Origin: Gemmatimonadota bacterium
GTDB taxonomy: Bacteria > Latescibacterota > UBA2968 > UBA8231
NCBI GenBank assembly: GCA_028875345.1
Contig: JAPPEG010000320.1
Coordinates: 1-43,286 of the forward strand
Reading direction: 5' to 3'
Length of the DNA: 43,286 nucleotides
Shown: positions 25,253 to 34,336 of the stretch, piece after piece
Layout: every line of letters starts with the position of its first letter
How positions within the stretch are numbered: the stretch's first letter is position 1
The notes under the pieces: generated by a model
The model's database searches: none
Told to the model about the DNA's origin: nothing
Seen by the model: the letters and a program-made list of their open reading frames with translations, nothing else
Translations under genes and position numbers: made by a program

Positions 25253-27361
25253 TCAATACACCACGGATACGGTACCCGTGTTCAACTGCTTCCCTAGGTC
25301 CGCCTCCACCTTTACCGTATAAACATACGTGCCCGGCGGCACGCGCTTTCCCGCTTCGTCCTGCCCATTCCACTCGCGCTCGTACACCCCCGCTGCTCCG
25401 GGAGCTGTCTCCAGCCGGCGAACCACCCTGCCCGCCAGATCGTACAAGGTCAGCACATGGGGCACGCTGTTGCCCAGAACGCGAACTTGGTATTGGATTA
25501 GGACTTGGTCGTTCACGCCGTCGCCGTTGGGACTGAAGGCCGCTGGAATGGCCTTCAGCTCGCCGATGAGTTCTCCTCCCCTAGGGGTTTTCACGGACAG
25601 GGAATTGGTACTGAAGCGCAAGGTGGCATTGCCCTCCTCCACCTGTTGGCGGATGTCGGGATCGTCGCTGGAGAAAGCGAAGCCAGTGAACTTTTGTCCG
25701 AAGCGCAAAACCGGCACCTCGAAGACCACCTCAATGCGCTTTTCAGTATCCTCGCTGCCCACGAGCTTGTCGAATCCAACGACGATGCGGTCGTCTTGGA
25801 TGTCGCGGAGGAACTCCTCTCCTACCTCTACATCATCCACCTTTACCGAAAGCAGTCGCTCCACGCGAGTGGCGGTGGCGATTTCCAAGCGGTCGAAACC
25901 GCTGTTGCCCTCGCGCAGGATGGGCCGGACAACATAGGTGAAGGTGTGGGGTCGGAAATCCGTGGTCACCGTCGGTGAGATCTCCCCGATCACCGCGTCG
26001 GCCACTGAATCGCCAAAGAGCAGTTCGATTCGCTCAATGCGCGGAGCTGTTTCACCAGTCGGAAAAAACAGCACCTCGAACTGAAGGTAGCGGGCCGGAC
26101 TCTTCGATAAGAAGGTTGCGCCGTCCGTCCACGCTGCAGGCGGCGCGGTCGCATCCCGCAGGCCAGCGGCGAAATCGTAGGCCGGAGACCAAAAGCTCCA
26201 GTTTTCGGTATCGACTTCCTTCTTGACCAGTTCAAATCCCCGCGTGCTGCCACTAGAGAAGGGATCGGCCACAGTCACCGCGTTGAAGACGTCGTTGTAT
26301 TCCCGCCGGTCCACCGAGGCGAACTGCCCCGTGCGCTGCTTCCTGCTGTAGTGGAACGGCTGCTCGGTGTTGCCCGTGCGAGTCCGCACCTCCACCCTCG
26401 TTCCCTCCGGCTCTACTCCCTCCCAACGAATTTTGCTCCAAGCGACGGGCCGTCCGAAATCCAGAATGTCCGTGCGGTAAACAGTCTGCTGCACGTAGCC
26501 CTCGCCAAAGACTTGGAGTTCGGCGACCTCCCAGGTGCGCTCGGGATTGATGGGCCGGAGGGTGACCCACTTCACCGGCCGAGTGGGAAACCGTCGGTCC
26601 ACCACTACATCGAGGTTTTCCGTAGTGCTTTCGATGATGTCGATGATTGGGTCGTTTTTAGCAGTCAAGCCCCGACTGATTTGATAGAACCACCGCTGAC
26701 CCCGCCGGGCGATGGAAGGTCGGTCGACGATCGGTGCGCTGCCCGAGGCCACGCCCAACTCGAACCAGGGGAGGAAGTTGTCCTCAAAGGAGGGGCGGGG
26801 GAAGAACCGAATCCGGTTTATGGGTAACTCCCATCCGAGGTTGATGATGGCGTTCTTGATCCAGCCGTGGTTGACACCCGTTTCCGTCGGCGATAGATCC
26901 ACTGCTCTGACCATCGCAGTAGTGGAATCCCCGTCGCCGATATTCTGCAAGACGCCCTGTTCGATTCTTCCCCCGACGCCGCCCCCAGAGCTAGCTACGA
27001 AGCCACCCCGTTCCTCGACCGTCTCCACTAGATTCTCGCTTGGGTTGATCCACACAGGACGAAGCGAGGATTCACTCAGATTCATCATGCCATTTGCCCG
27101 CGCCCCTTCGCCAATGGTGCCCCAGTCCCTGATTTCCTCGTCCGCGACCCGATCATAGGATACCGGCACAACGCTCCCTCGGTTGATGAGTTGCCCATCT
27201 TGGTCGAACACTAAGTATGCACCCCCCCCTTCGCTGGCCACGTCGATGAAGGAATTGTCCGCACCGACGCCCACTTGGAATTCAGACCGCGCCCATCCTC
27301 CATCTCCGCCCGCTAGTAACAGCGCGCAGTTCAACAGACAGATAGGTCTCCAGAGAAACAT
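25253..27361 (-). CDS. Surface protein with discoidin-like and FlgD-Ig/gliding-type C-terminal domains (C)
   Basis: This is a 702-residue secreted protein. A signal peptide covers about residues 1-25. An N-terminal discoidin-like region follows ('INLGWELPINRIRFFPRP' and 'WEVAELQVFGEG'). Next comes a block shared with the other two family members: 'VEVRTRTGNTEQPFHYSRKQ', then 'WSFWSPAYDF'. The C-terminal domain is of the FlgD-Ig/CHU_C type ('AFSPNGDGVNDQVLIQYQV', 'LYDLAGRVVRR', 'PPGTYVYTVKVEAD') and ends SVVY. AAGGAG lies 6 nt upstream of the ATG at 27361, so I prefer it to a TTG at 27400. The gene is 57 nt upstream of outer-membrane-like paralogue B, suggesting the two products work together at the surface. 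Confidence 0.78.
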   Translation of the reverse strand: MFLWRPICLLNCALLLAGGDGGWARSEFQVGVGADNSFIDVASEGGGAYLVFDQDGQLINRGSVVPVSYDRVADEEIRDWGTIGEGARANGMMNLSESSLRPVWINPSENLVETVEERGGFVASSGGGVGGRIEQGVLQNIGDGDSTTAMVRAVDLSPTETGVNHGWIKNAIINLGWELPINRIRFFPRPSFEDNFLPWFELGVASGSAPIVDRPSIARRGQRWFYQISRGLTAKNDPIIDIIESTTENLDVVVDRRFPTRPVKWVTLRPINPERTWEVAELQVFGEGYVQQTVYRTDILDFGRPVAWSKIRWEGVEPEGTRVEVRTRTGNTEQPFHYSRKQRTGQFASVDRREYNDVFNAVTVADPFSSGSTRGFELVKKEVDTENWSFWSPAYDFAAGLRDATAPPAAWTDGATFLSKSPARYLQFEVLFFPTGETAPRIERIELLFGDSVADAVIGEISPTVTTDFRPHTFTYVVRPILREGNSGFDRLEIATATRVERLLSVKVDDVEVGEEFLRDIQDDRIVVGFDKLVGSEDTEKRIEVVFEVPVLRFGQKFTGFAFSSDDPDIRQQVEEGNATLRFSTNSLSVKTPRGGELIGELKAIPAAFSPNGDGVNDQVLIQYQVRVLGNSVPHVLTLYDLAGRVVRRLETAPGAAGVYEREWNGQDEAGKRVPPGTYVYTVKVEADLGKQLNTGTVSVVY

Positions 27362-27367
27362 GCCTAA

Positions 27368-27373
27368 CTCCTT
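27368..27373 (-). promoter_or_regulatory. Ribosome binding site setting the start at 27361
   Basis: AAGGAG on the minus strand, 6 nt upstream of the ATG at 27361, overrules the in-frame TTG at 27400 that overlaps the preceding gene. Confidence 0.7.
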
Positions 27374-27396
27374 GCGCCAGCCATGTGGCGCGATGG

Positions 27397-29484
27397 TCAA
27401 TATGCGACCCCGATCGCTCGGGCCGCGCCAGTGCGGCGCGCATCGGCCTGAACTTCGACTCGGACCACGTACACGCCGGGTGCTACTAGCTGCCCCAACT
27501 CGTCCCGGCCATCCCAGGCCAAGTCGCCGAAACGCTGCGGATCGTACAGGCCATTCGTTCCTAGACGAGATAGGAGCTGTCTCACGCGCCGACCCGACAG
27601 GTCGAATACGGCGGCATTGATCCCGGCTTGGCCCACGATAGTCACTACTTCAAAACTGATTGACGCCCGATCCCAAATTCCATCCCCGTTGGGGGTCACC
27701 ACGGGGTTGACCTCGAGATTGCGCACCAGCCGCCCTGTGGTGAGCTGTGGACTCAGCACCGTGACACTGGAGCGCCCTGGTGCGTCGTCGTCGCCGAGAT
27801 AGGCTGCGTTGCCCGAAAGCACGTCCTGAAACGCTTCCTCTTCAACTAGCAGCACTCGTCCCTTGAAAGTATTGCTGAAAGAGAGCATCCTGCCCACGAA
27901 TCGCACCATGACGACGGTGCCGCTCTCGCGCACCTGGGGAAAGCGCACCACGAAGCGCCTCTCATCCAACTCTTGGATAGCTGCATCCTCTTCCTCTGTC
28001 GGCGCATCTTGGACTGCGAAATTCCGTTCGAGAATGCGGTTCTGGTCGCCGTCGAGGATCTCGATTCCCTGAACGCTCTTGATCGGCTGGTCCGACCGCA
28101 CCTCAATTGCGTCGAATCCTTGTAGTCCAGCTTCCATTTCCGTGCGCACCGCAAAGACAAAAGGCACGTCCGTTGCTCCCGCCACCTCGCGGGGGAATAC
28201 CTCGCCCACCACCTCCCTAGCTAGTGGAGGTGAGGTGAAGGTGAAGGATAGGTTCTCAAGCACTACCGCGGAGTTCAGGTCCTCGCTGATGAAGTCCGCG
28301 CGGATTTGGACGTACTGTCGTGGGCCTGGCGAGGTGATGTCCGTACCTTCCTCGCCGGTGCCCACCACAGGGTCGTATGGTGCCGACCACGGGCTCCAGT
28401 TTTCCACATCGTCGCGCACAGATCCGCGCTCGAACTCGTCTTTTCCCACAACGCCCCGGACCGGCAAGGCCATGTATTCCTTTCGCGTCAGCGGGTCGAG
28501 CGAATTCGCAAGGGAGGTCGCGAGTTCCTCGGCATCCCTTCTGCCCACCTGTTTGCGGGTATATACAAAGGGCGTGATGTCGCTGCCGGTCCGGGTGCGG
28601 ATCTCCACCCTCGCAGCCTCCTCATTGCCGATGGCGACCTGATCCCAGCGGAGTTGTCCCCAATTGGTACCGGCCTGCATGTCGATGATGGGCGAGATAT
28701 ATCTGGCGGTGGGAAGGAATCCCTCCCCGAAGATCTGTATCTTCTCTAGCTCGAAGGATATACCCGAAATCGCTTCTAGCCGCACGAACCTCAGCAGACG
28801 GGGCGGATTTAGTGGAATTGTGGTCACTGGATCAATGTTATCGTTTTCGACCAGAAATTCCTCCCAGATTGGATTGCCGGCGTCGGTTAGGTCGAGACCA
28901 TCGTTTACCCGGATCCTGAACTTTCTTAGAAAGTCCGACTGGAACGGCGCTGTGGGGTTGGGAAACACTGTGTTGCGGGGGAAGAAGCGGATGCTGCGGA
29001 CGCCTATGCGGGTTCCGAGGTCTATGTTGACGATGGTTCCGAGGGCGTTGTTGTCTTTGCGCGCCAAAGCCAGCCCGGTGGGGTCCTCAGTGATGAGGCT
29101 CTCGAGAACCTTCCTCTTTTCCTCGCCCTCGATGTCCGCTATCGATGGCGCGGTGATCGAACCCCCGAAATCGAAGACTTGGCTGGCGACGTTGGTTCCC
29201 TCTCTGACCTGCCGGGGCAGAATGGCCTCGGGGTGATTCCCGCTCTCAAACTCGATCAGGTTCGACGGTGCGATCCCTATCTCGGTGACATTGGGGTCGA
29301 GAAACGTGCGGTGCTCGGGGATGATCGTCTCCACGTCTGCTCCGCTCGACGCTCCCTCCAGCCAGTGGATCTCTCCGTTTTTGCCGAGCGTCAGCCTCTC
29401 GACCGCATGAAGCGCCTGCGGTCCGCTCAGGACTAGGCCCATCGCCACGAGCGCTAAATAGACCCACGGTGCCGATGCTCGCAT
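27397..29484 (-). CDS. Surface protein with discoidin-like and FlgD-Ig C-terminal domains (B)
   Basis: This is a 695-residue protein. A signal peptide spans about residues 1-27 (LHA/VE). A discoidin-like region has 'IVNIDLGTRIGVRSIRFFPR' and 'FELEKIQIFGEG'. The family block 'VEIRTRTGSDITPFVYTRKQ' is followed by 'YMALPVRGVVGKDE', a degenerate copy of a short repeat abundant in the 1041-residue relative, then 'WSPWSAPYDP'. The FlgD-Ig domain starts at 'NPVVTPNGDGIWD' and includes 'VFDLSGRRVRQLL' and 'APGVYVVRVEVQAD'; the protein ends GVAY. The start at 29484 begins the signal peptide, with a weak AAGG upstream. An ATG at 29592 would add 36 Arg-rich residues. It follows the GT-C/TPR gene in the same operon and precedes family member C by 35 nt. 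Confidence 0.77.
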   Translation of the reverse strand: MRASAPWVYLALVAMGLVLSGPQALHAVERLTLGKNGEIHWLEGASSGADVETIIPEHRTFLDPNVTEIGIAPSNLIEFESGNHPEAILPRQVREGTNVASQVFDFGGSITAPSIADIEGEEKRKVLESLITEDPTGLALARKDNNALGTIVNIDLGTRIGVRSIRFFPRNTVFPNPTAPFQSDFLRKFRIRVNDGLDLTDAGNPIWEEFLVENDNIDPVTTIPLNPPRLLRFVRLEAISGISFELEKIQIFGEGFLPTARYISPIIDMQAGTNWGQLRWDQVAIGNEEAARVEIRTRTGSDITPFVYTRKQVGRRDAEELATSLANSLDPLTRKEYMALPVRGVVGKDEFERGSVRDDVENWSPWSAPYDPVVGTGEEGTDITSPGPRQYVQIRADFISEDLNSAVVLENLSFTFTSPPLAREVVGEVFPREVAGATDVPFVFAVRTEMEAGLQGFDAIEVRSDQPIKSVQGIEILDGDQNRILERNFAVQDAPTEEEDAAIQELDERRFVVRFPQVRESGTVVMVRFVGRMLSFSNTFKGRVLLVEEEAFQDVLSGNAAYLGDDDAPGRSSVTVLSPQLTTGRLVRNLEVNPVVTPNGDGIWDRASISFEVVTIVGQAGINAAVFDLSGRRVRQLLSRLGTNGLYDPQRFGDLAWDGRDELGQLVAPGVYVVRVEVQADARRTGAARAIGVAY

Positions 29485-29607
29485 TCTAGTGCCTTGCGTC
29501 GCCGGACAACTCCCCAATTGGGCGGTGCGTCGCCAATGCCGGCGACGGACGGCTGTGGAAATTCGCGTAGAAGAATAGTCGAACAGGGTCATATTCTCAC
29601 ATCCCCG

Positions 29608-31563
29608 CTACGGGGTGCCCCCTTGGAGCAATGCTTCTAAATTTCCCAAGACCCGGCGGTCGGCCCGCTGGCGCAGTCGCTTTTCCCGGTATAGCTCGGC
29701 GGCCCGGGCCGCTTCCTCGGGTCGCCCCATGGCTCGGTAAACGCTTTCCATCAAACCGTAGGCTCGGTACTCGTCTGGATGCATTGCCGCTATCCTCTGC
29801 AAGTGCATTAGGGCTTCTTCGTTGCGGCCGGTTCTGTGCAGTAAGCCTGCCATACACAATAGAGCCGGGGCCGAATCGGGGTGATCTGCCAGTACGTCGC
29901 GCAACAGCTTCTCAATTCGCCCCAAATTATCTTTTTCCATGCGGCCCAATACTTGCGCCAGACGCCACCCCACAAGGCCCTCCCACTCCGCTAGCCCGAC
30001 TATGATTCCATAGTGGACTGCTGCGGAGTCCAGCGCGGACTGCTGCTCCCAAGTGCGGGCTAGCTGGAAGCGCACGCGATGGCTATCGGGCCAGACCGCT
30101 ACGACCTTTTGGTAGGCTGCAATGGCGTCCTCAAGCGCCCCTTGGGCCGCACGGGCGTCGCCCAGTCTCCCCGCGAGAGAAGGCTCGTTCTCTTGTGCCG
30201 CCAGATCGGCGTAGATCTCCGCTGCTTCCTCCGCTCGACCTGCCCTTAAATACGACTCCGCCAGCGCGGTCCAGATGTCCCTGTTGACTACATGCCGCTG
30301 CACCAGCGAGTAGTAGATTTCCGCCGCGTGTTCGTACGCGCCGGTGTCGAAGTAGATTCTCGCCAGTTCCGCGTACGGTCGAATCCCAGCATCTTCGGCC
30401 TCGATGGCCCGCTCGTATGCGGCAATGGCATTGGCTTTCATGTCCAACTCTCGGTAGGCATAACCCGCCCAGGTGTCGTGCGAACTCTGAGCCCTGGCTG
30501 CAATAGGAAAATTTGCCGCCAATAGAATCAGAGCTAAGGCGATGCCCCAAACGCGCTGTCTTTTTCTTAGCAACAGAGGGATCGCCGCCAGCGCTCCCGG
30601 AAGCAAGACCAAGGCTGCACTCAGTCGCGAGCGACCGGACGCCTCCTCCAAGAGCGATCCCAGCATCCAAGCGCCGGCAAATAGCAGTAGCAGCGCGCGA
30701 TACCGATCCATCCCCTCCCCGCGGACTGCGACGAGAAATCCCACTAGCGCCAGAGGCCCTACCAGCCCAAAGGGAAATCCCAATAAGGCTCGCCACATGA
30801 GCGGAGCCAATATCCACGAAGGCGCAGCGGCGCGATAGGGATCTATATCGCCCAAGACCTCGGCACCATGCCAAAACAAATACGCCCGCGTTGCCATTTC
30901 CTTCAGTCCTAAACCACTGATCGAGGGTACTAGCCCCTCCCAGCCCCATACCGCACCTCCTAGAACCAGTACCAGAGTTGCTCCCGCAAAAAACCAATAC
31001 CCCGCCCTCCGGCCCCCACTTCCCTGCATCACCCATACAAATGCTGCGCCGACGACGAATAGCGCCCGGAAATCGACCAGTGCAGTCACGCCGCCCACTG
31101 CCCCCATAACCCCGGCCCTCAATGGCCCCATACCAGCCGATCCCACCAATCCCCGCAGGAGCAACAGGCCCGAAAAAGCGGCCAACACCGCCGGCGTTGT
31201 CTCGCCTTCGTAGTAGATCGCCGGACCGTACAGCACGGCCGCAATACCCGCCCATCGGCCCACCGCTGGCGAGAATAGCTGTCTGCCGATAGACCACACT
31301 AGCACGCAGGCGAGCCCTCCGATGCCGACCTGAATCACGCGCAGTACCCACAATCCCGTCTCCTCCTGCAGCGCGACCGCGCACAGCGCCGCATAAAGTC
31401 TCGAGTGCCACCCTACATCTCCCAATCCGCCCGCGTAGTACGCCGCAGCTCCTACTGCCACTTCTCCAAAAGCGCTCTGCTCCCACTGCCACATGTGCGC
31501 GAGCCGCACGGCAATACCGGCCGCCAACAGCCCTCCCCACTCCCAAGCATTCGCGCCCTTCAT
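29608..31563 (-). CDS. GT-C-like membrane protein fused to TPR domain
   Basis: This is a 651-residue protein. Residues 1 to ~365 hold about ten hydrophobic segments with features of GT-C glycosyltransferases (ArnT/PMT_2 type): an early 'RLAHMWQWE', 'VLYGPAIYYEGETTPAVLAAF', and 'FPFGLVGPLALVGF'. Residues ~370-640 are TPR repeats ('AIAAYERAIEAED', 'AEEAAEIYADLAAQ', 'EEALMHLQRIAAMHP'). GT-C enzymes move sugars from lipid carriers onto proteins or glycolipids on the outer face of the inner membrane. However, the first loop lacks the Asp/Asp-Glu motif I expect, reading 'SAFGEVAVG', so activity is doubtful. AAGG lies 7 nt from the ATG. Its position between surface-protein genes suggests glycosylation or assembly of those proteins. 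Confidence 0.72.
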   Translation of the reverse strand: MKGANAWEWGGLLAAGIAVRLAHMWQWEQSAFGEVAVGAAAYYAGGLGDVGWHSRLYAALCAVALQEETGLWVLRVIQVGIGGLACVLVWSIGRQLFSPAVGRWAGIAAVLYGPAIYYEGETTPAVLAAFSGLLLLRGLVGSAGMGPLRAGVMGAVGGVTALVDFRALFVVGAAFVWVMQGSGGRRAGYWFFAGATLVLVLGGAVWGWEGLVPSISGLGLKEMATRAYLFWHGAEVLGDIDPYRAAAPSWILAPLMWRALLGFPFGLVGPLALVGFLVAVRGEGMDRYRALLLLFAGAWMLGSLLEEASGRSRLSAALVLLPGALAAIPLLLRKRQRVWGIALALILLAANFPIAARAQSSHDTWAGYAYRELDMKANAIAAYERAIEAEDAGIRPYAELARIYFDTGAYEHAAEIYYSLVQRHVVNRDIWTALAESYLRAGRAEEAAEIYADLAAQENEPSLAGRLGDARAAQGALEDAIAAYQKVVAVWPDSHRVRFQLARTWEQQSALDSAAVHYGIIVGLAEWEGLVGWRLAQVLGRMEKDNLGRIEKLLRDVLADHPDSAPALLCMAGLLHRTGRNEEALMHLQRIAAMHPDEYRAYGLMESVYRAMGRPEEAARAAELYREKRLRQRADRRVLGNLEALLQGGTP

Positions 31564-31616
31564 CGCCAGTCCTTCTTACACGACCCCAACGCATTTCTTT
31601 GCTTCCCGATGCCCAT

Positions 31617-34283
31617 CTAGTTCAGACCTGCGAACACGCTTACGAAAGTCGTGTTGGTCGTGACGGCGTCTGATAATTCGAAATCCCTAGTCCGCAACCG
31701 CATCCCGGCCAAGGCCACGATCTTATACCCGAGGTACGTGGATCGGTTAGTCAACTGCAGCCCCAGCGACACAGACCTGAAGTCGTTGGCATCGTCCGCA
31801 AAATCCTCGTTCCAGAGATACTCTAGGCCCCCTTGCAGCGTACTGTCGGTCAGGAAGTCCATTTCTACAATGACGCTGAACAACTCTCTTAGCTGTTCGC
31901 GCTTCTCTTCGCCAAACAAGCCGCGCGTCTGTTTGAGGAACTCGCTCTTCCAGCGTGGCTCGATAGTCAAAACGCCTATTTGACGGCGATGCTTGACTTT
32001 GTTGATCGCCCCAAAGAAGAAGTCGCTTTTGCGCAGGTCGAGTTCTGTGCGCGTGCGCTCGTCCATGAGCTGGTGAAACAGGGTGTAGTTCATCCGCGTC
32101 TCGACTTTCGTCCGGCCGATGTGGACCCTGTGTCCGACGAAGAGGTGATTCACCCACGTGTCGCGCGCAAGCATGGGATCTTCCACCTGCGTCAATGTGC
32201 CTCCGTCGATAGACTGGCTGGGTAGCCATTGAAGCAGGCGATCGGGGATGTCGTCTTCGACTCGCTTCGACATCTCAAACAGTTTAAAATCACCCCACCG
32301 CGCCCAGCTTCCGTCCATTTTCACGAGCGCGTAGTATTGCTCATTCTTCTGGTCCGACGATATCTGGTGCTCGCGCATCGCGCCCCCTGCTACCTGCAGT
32401 TCGGGCGTCAAATCATACGCGGCATATACGTTGAATCCTCTGTGGTCTTTGCGGTACGGATAGTCCGGCTGATCGTCGTTTTCGAACTGGTCCACCCAGA
32501 AATTGTTGTTCATGTCAACACCGAACAGGAATTCCGGCCTATCGACGTCAAAGCGCAGGAACGGCTCGTCGTAATCGGGCCGGCGATTGGCGCGGACCGC
32601 GTTGTCGTTCTGGTTGAAATCGGGGATGAAATCGTTGTTCTGGTCCCAACCGGGAAAAACGCGGTCGTCGCCGGGCAGGAAGTCGAAGCGGACATTGTCC
32701 GGGTAGCGGTCGTGGTCGTCGTTGTCATCGACGAATTCCACTAGACCGCGGCGCGGACTCTCGTAGTCAATCTGGCCATTGCCAGCGGTCACGAATGTCG
32801 TGGTGTTGTAATGCGGGTCCATCCCGAAGGCCTCCGCGAATAAGGAGACAGGCCCGGCCCGCTTCCAAGCGTTGATGAACCAAGCGGGTCGATACGGCTC
32901 TCCGGCAGTCCCCGAACTCGTGCTGTGCCTCGCTAGGTTCTGATTGGGGAATTTCCGGTAGTTCCAGTTGAGGTCGGCCTCGCCGTAGAAGTTGAAGCCG
33001 TGCACATCGAGCAACTCGAAGGTTGCTCCCATGATATGGGTGGCCGTAGGTAGGCCGTATTCAAAGCCCACAGTGCGGATATTTGACACGTCCTGTACGT
33101 TCCCGGCGGCTCGTTCTATCAGCAGCAGCACGGTCTGGCCTTGCCGATTGATCTGTCTGTTTGAAGTAGCCCAAATCTGGTAGTCATTGCCCACCACCAA
33201 CTCGAATTCCACCTGCATGATCGAGTCCTTTGGGGCGCTCGCGTTCGCCGTAAAACGGGGATTGTCGAAATCGTATTTCAGGCGGATCTCCTCCGTCCCA
33301 TCTGCGGCGAGGAACCCAGCGCGCTGAAATCCTCCAGAGATCGCCGGGCCAAAGCCGATATCCGTCCCCCGATCTACGGTTCCGTCCGTATAGGTGATGA
33401 CCACGTCAGAGCCAGATTCAAAGAACGCGGCTCCGCCCATCCCATCCCCTGGCGAATCGTCGCGCAGAACGACCTCGACAAAGTCGATCGTCTGATTCTG
33501 ATCAATCGTCAGCCCGCCTTTGAATGGATTGCCCGCCAACTCGTCGCTCAAGGTGTTCGACTGGTGGGCGTTGATCATGGTCAGCCCCAGTATGGCGAAG
33601 TCCGTCAGTTGGCCCTGTAGGCGTCCGCCGACCAAGATGGTGTTGTTGGTGCGTTGCAGTTCTAGGTCGGCGGTTGATTCGCCACCGGGGTTGCTAATGC
33701 GCGAGTACAATACCGTGCCTTCGACTTGATCCGTGGCAATGTCGAATTGCACCCCGTCGAAGGTCGGCTTGCGGAAAGTCAGCGGTGTGAGGGTCGTGTT
33801 CAGTTCGCTGCTCACCGTCAGCGCATAACCGTACTGCCCCTTTTTGTCTTGGGCGATGACGACATTTGAGAACCAGTTATCAAAGCGAGTCGATTTGAAC
33901 AGCGTATTGCCGAACTGGGCTGGGCGGTCTTGGGCATTGTTGTATATGAGAAAGCCACGAGTCACGAAATTTCCGTAGATGTCGTAAAAGGAGTCTCCTT
34001 CGAGGCGGATATCTACGTAGCGCTGGTATAAGGACCTCGCGTAATTGGTATATTCCCACTGCTGCCATTGGTACTCGCGGAACAACTCTTGGTTGACATA
34101 CCAGCGCCGGAGGGCGGGATCTACGGCGTTGACTAAGACGATCGGGCCTTGGGTCCGCCCCGGTAAAGGCGCTCCGAGTGACTCCCCAATACGCGCACCG
34201 TAGTCGTCCCGGGCGGCGCTGCTGCCAATCTGGAAAACAAGTGCGCTCAATACGGCCCAAGCGGCTAGATATCCGCTTCTCAC
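31617..34283 (-). CDS. Predicted outer-membrane/surface protein of unknown family, paralogue A
   Basis: This is an 888-residue paralogue of the 22505-25195 product, sharing the same domain order. It starts at GTG with GGGAGGG 5 nt upstream. A signal peptide covers about residues 1-23 (SSA/A). Conserved landmarks are 'NAVDPALRRWYVNQELF', 'FTANASAPKDS' before 'EFELVVGNDYQ', and the acidic calcium-loop-like segment 'DQNNDFIPDFNQNDN' (bases 32435-32745). A C-terminal third of alternating strands ends 'TTFVSVFAGLN'. The terminal aromatic-containing strand and the upstream SurA-like chaperone gene support an outer-membrane barrel, though the family is unknown to me. It lies 53 nt after the 1041-residue FlgD-type gene, repeating the pairing seen at 22505-27361. 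Confidence 0.77.
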   Translation of the reverse strand: MRSGYLAAWAVLSALVFQIGSSAARDDYGARIGESLGAPLPGRTQGPIVLVNAVDPALRRWYVNQELFREYQWQQWEYTNYARSLYQRYVDIRLEGDSFYDIYGNFVTRGFLIYNNAQDRPAQFGNTLFKSTRFDNWFSNVVIAQDKKGQYGYALTVSSELNTTLTPLTFRKPTFDGVQFDIATDQVEGTVLYSRISNPGGESTADLELQRTNNTILVGGRLQGQLTDFAILGLTMINAHQSNTLSDELAGNPFKGGLTIDQNQTIDFVEVVLRDDSPGDGMGGAAFFESGSDVVITYTDGTVDRGTDIGFGPAISGGFQRAGFLAADGTEEIRLKYDFDNPRFTANASAPKDSIMQVEFELVVGNDYQIWATSNRQINRQGQTVLLLIERAAGNVQDVSNIRTVGFEYGLPTATHIMGATFELLDVHGFNFYGEADLNWNYRKFPNQNLARHSTSSGTAGEPYRPAWFINAWKRAGPVSLFAEAFGMDPHYNTTTFVTAGNGQIDYESPRRGLVEFVDDNDDHDRYPDNVRFDFLPGDDRVFPGWDQNNDFIPDFNQNDNAVRANRRPDYDEPFLRFDVDRPEFLFGVDMNNNFWVDQFENDDQPDYPYRKDHRGFNVYAAYDLTPELQVAGGAMREHQISSDQKNEQYYALVKMDGSWARWGDFKLFEMSKRVEDDIPDRLLQWLPSQSIDGGTLTQVEDPMLARDTWVNHLFVGHRVHIGRTKVETRMNYTLFHQLMDERTRTELDLRKSDFFFGAINKVKHRRQIGVLTIEPRWKSEFLKQTRGLFGEEKREQLRELFSVIVEMDFLTDSTLQGGLEYLWNEDFADDANDFRSVSLGLQLTNRSTYLGYKIVALAGMRLRTRDFELSDAVTTNTTFVSVFAGLN

Positions 34284-34336
34284 GAGTACCCTCCCTTGAG
34301 TTACCTGCTAGCGTCAAGTGCCATTGAAGCTCGAGT

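Noticed and set aside
30131..31594. 487-codon open frame on the minus strand overlapping the GT-C/TPR gene
   Set aside because: It is in another frame of the same strand and yields a Gly/Arg-rich sequence with no helices or domains. The overlapping frame has TPR and membrane segments.
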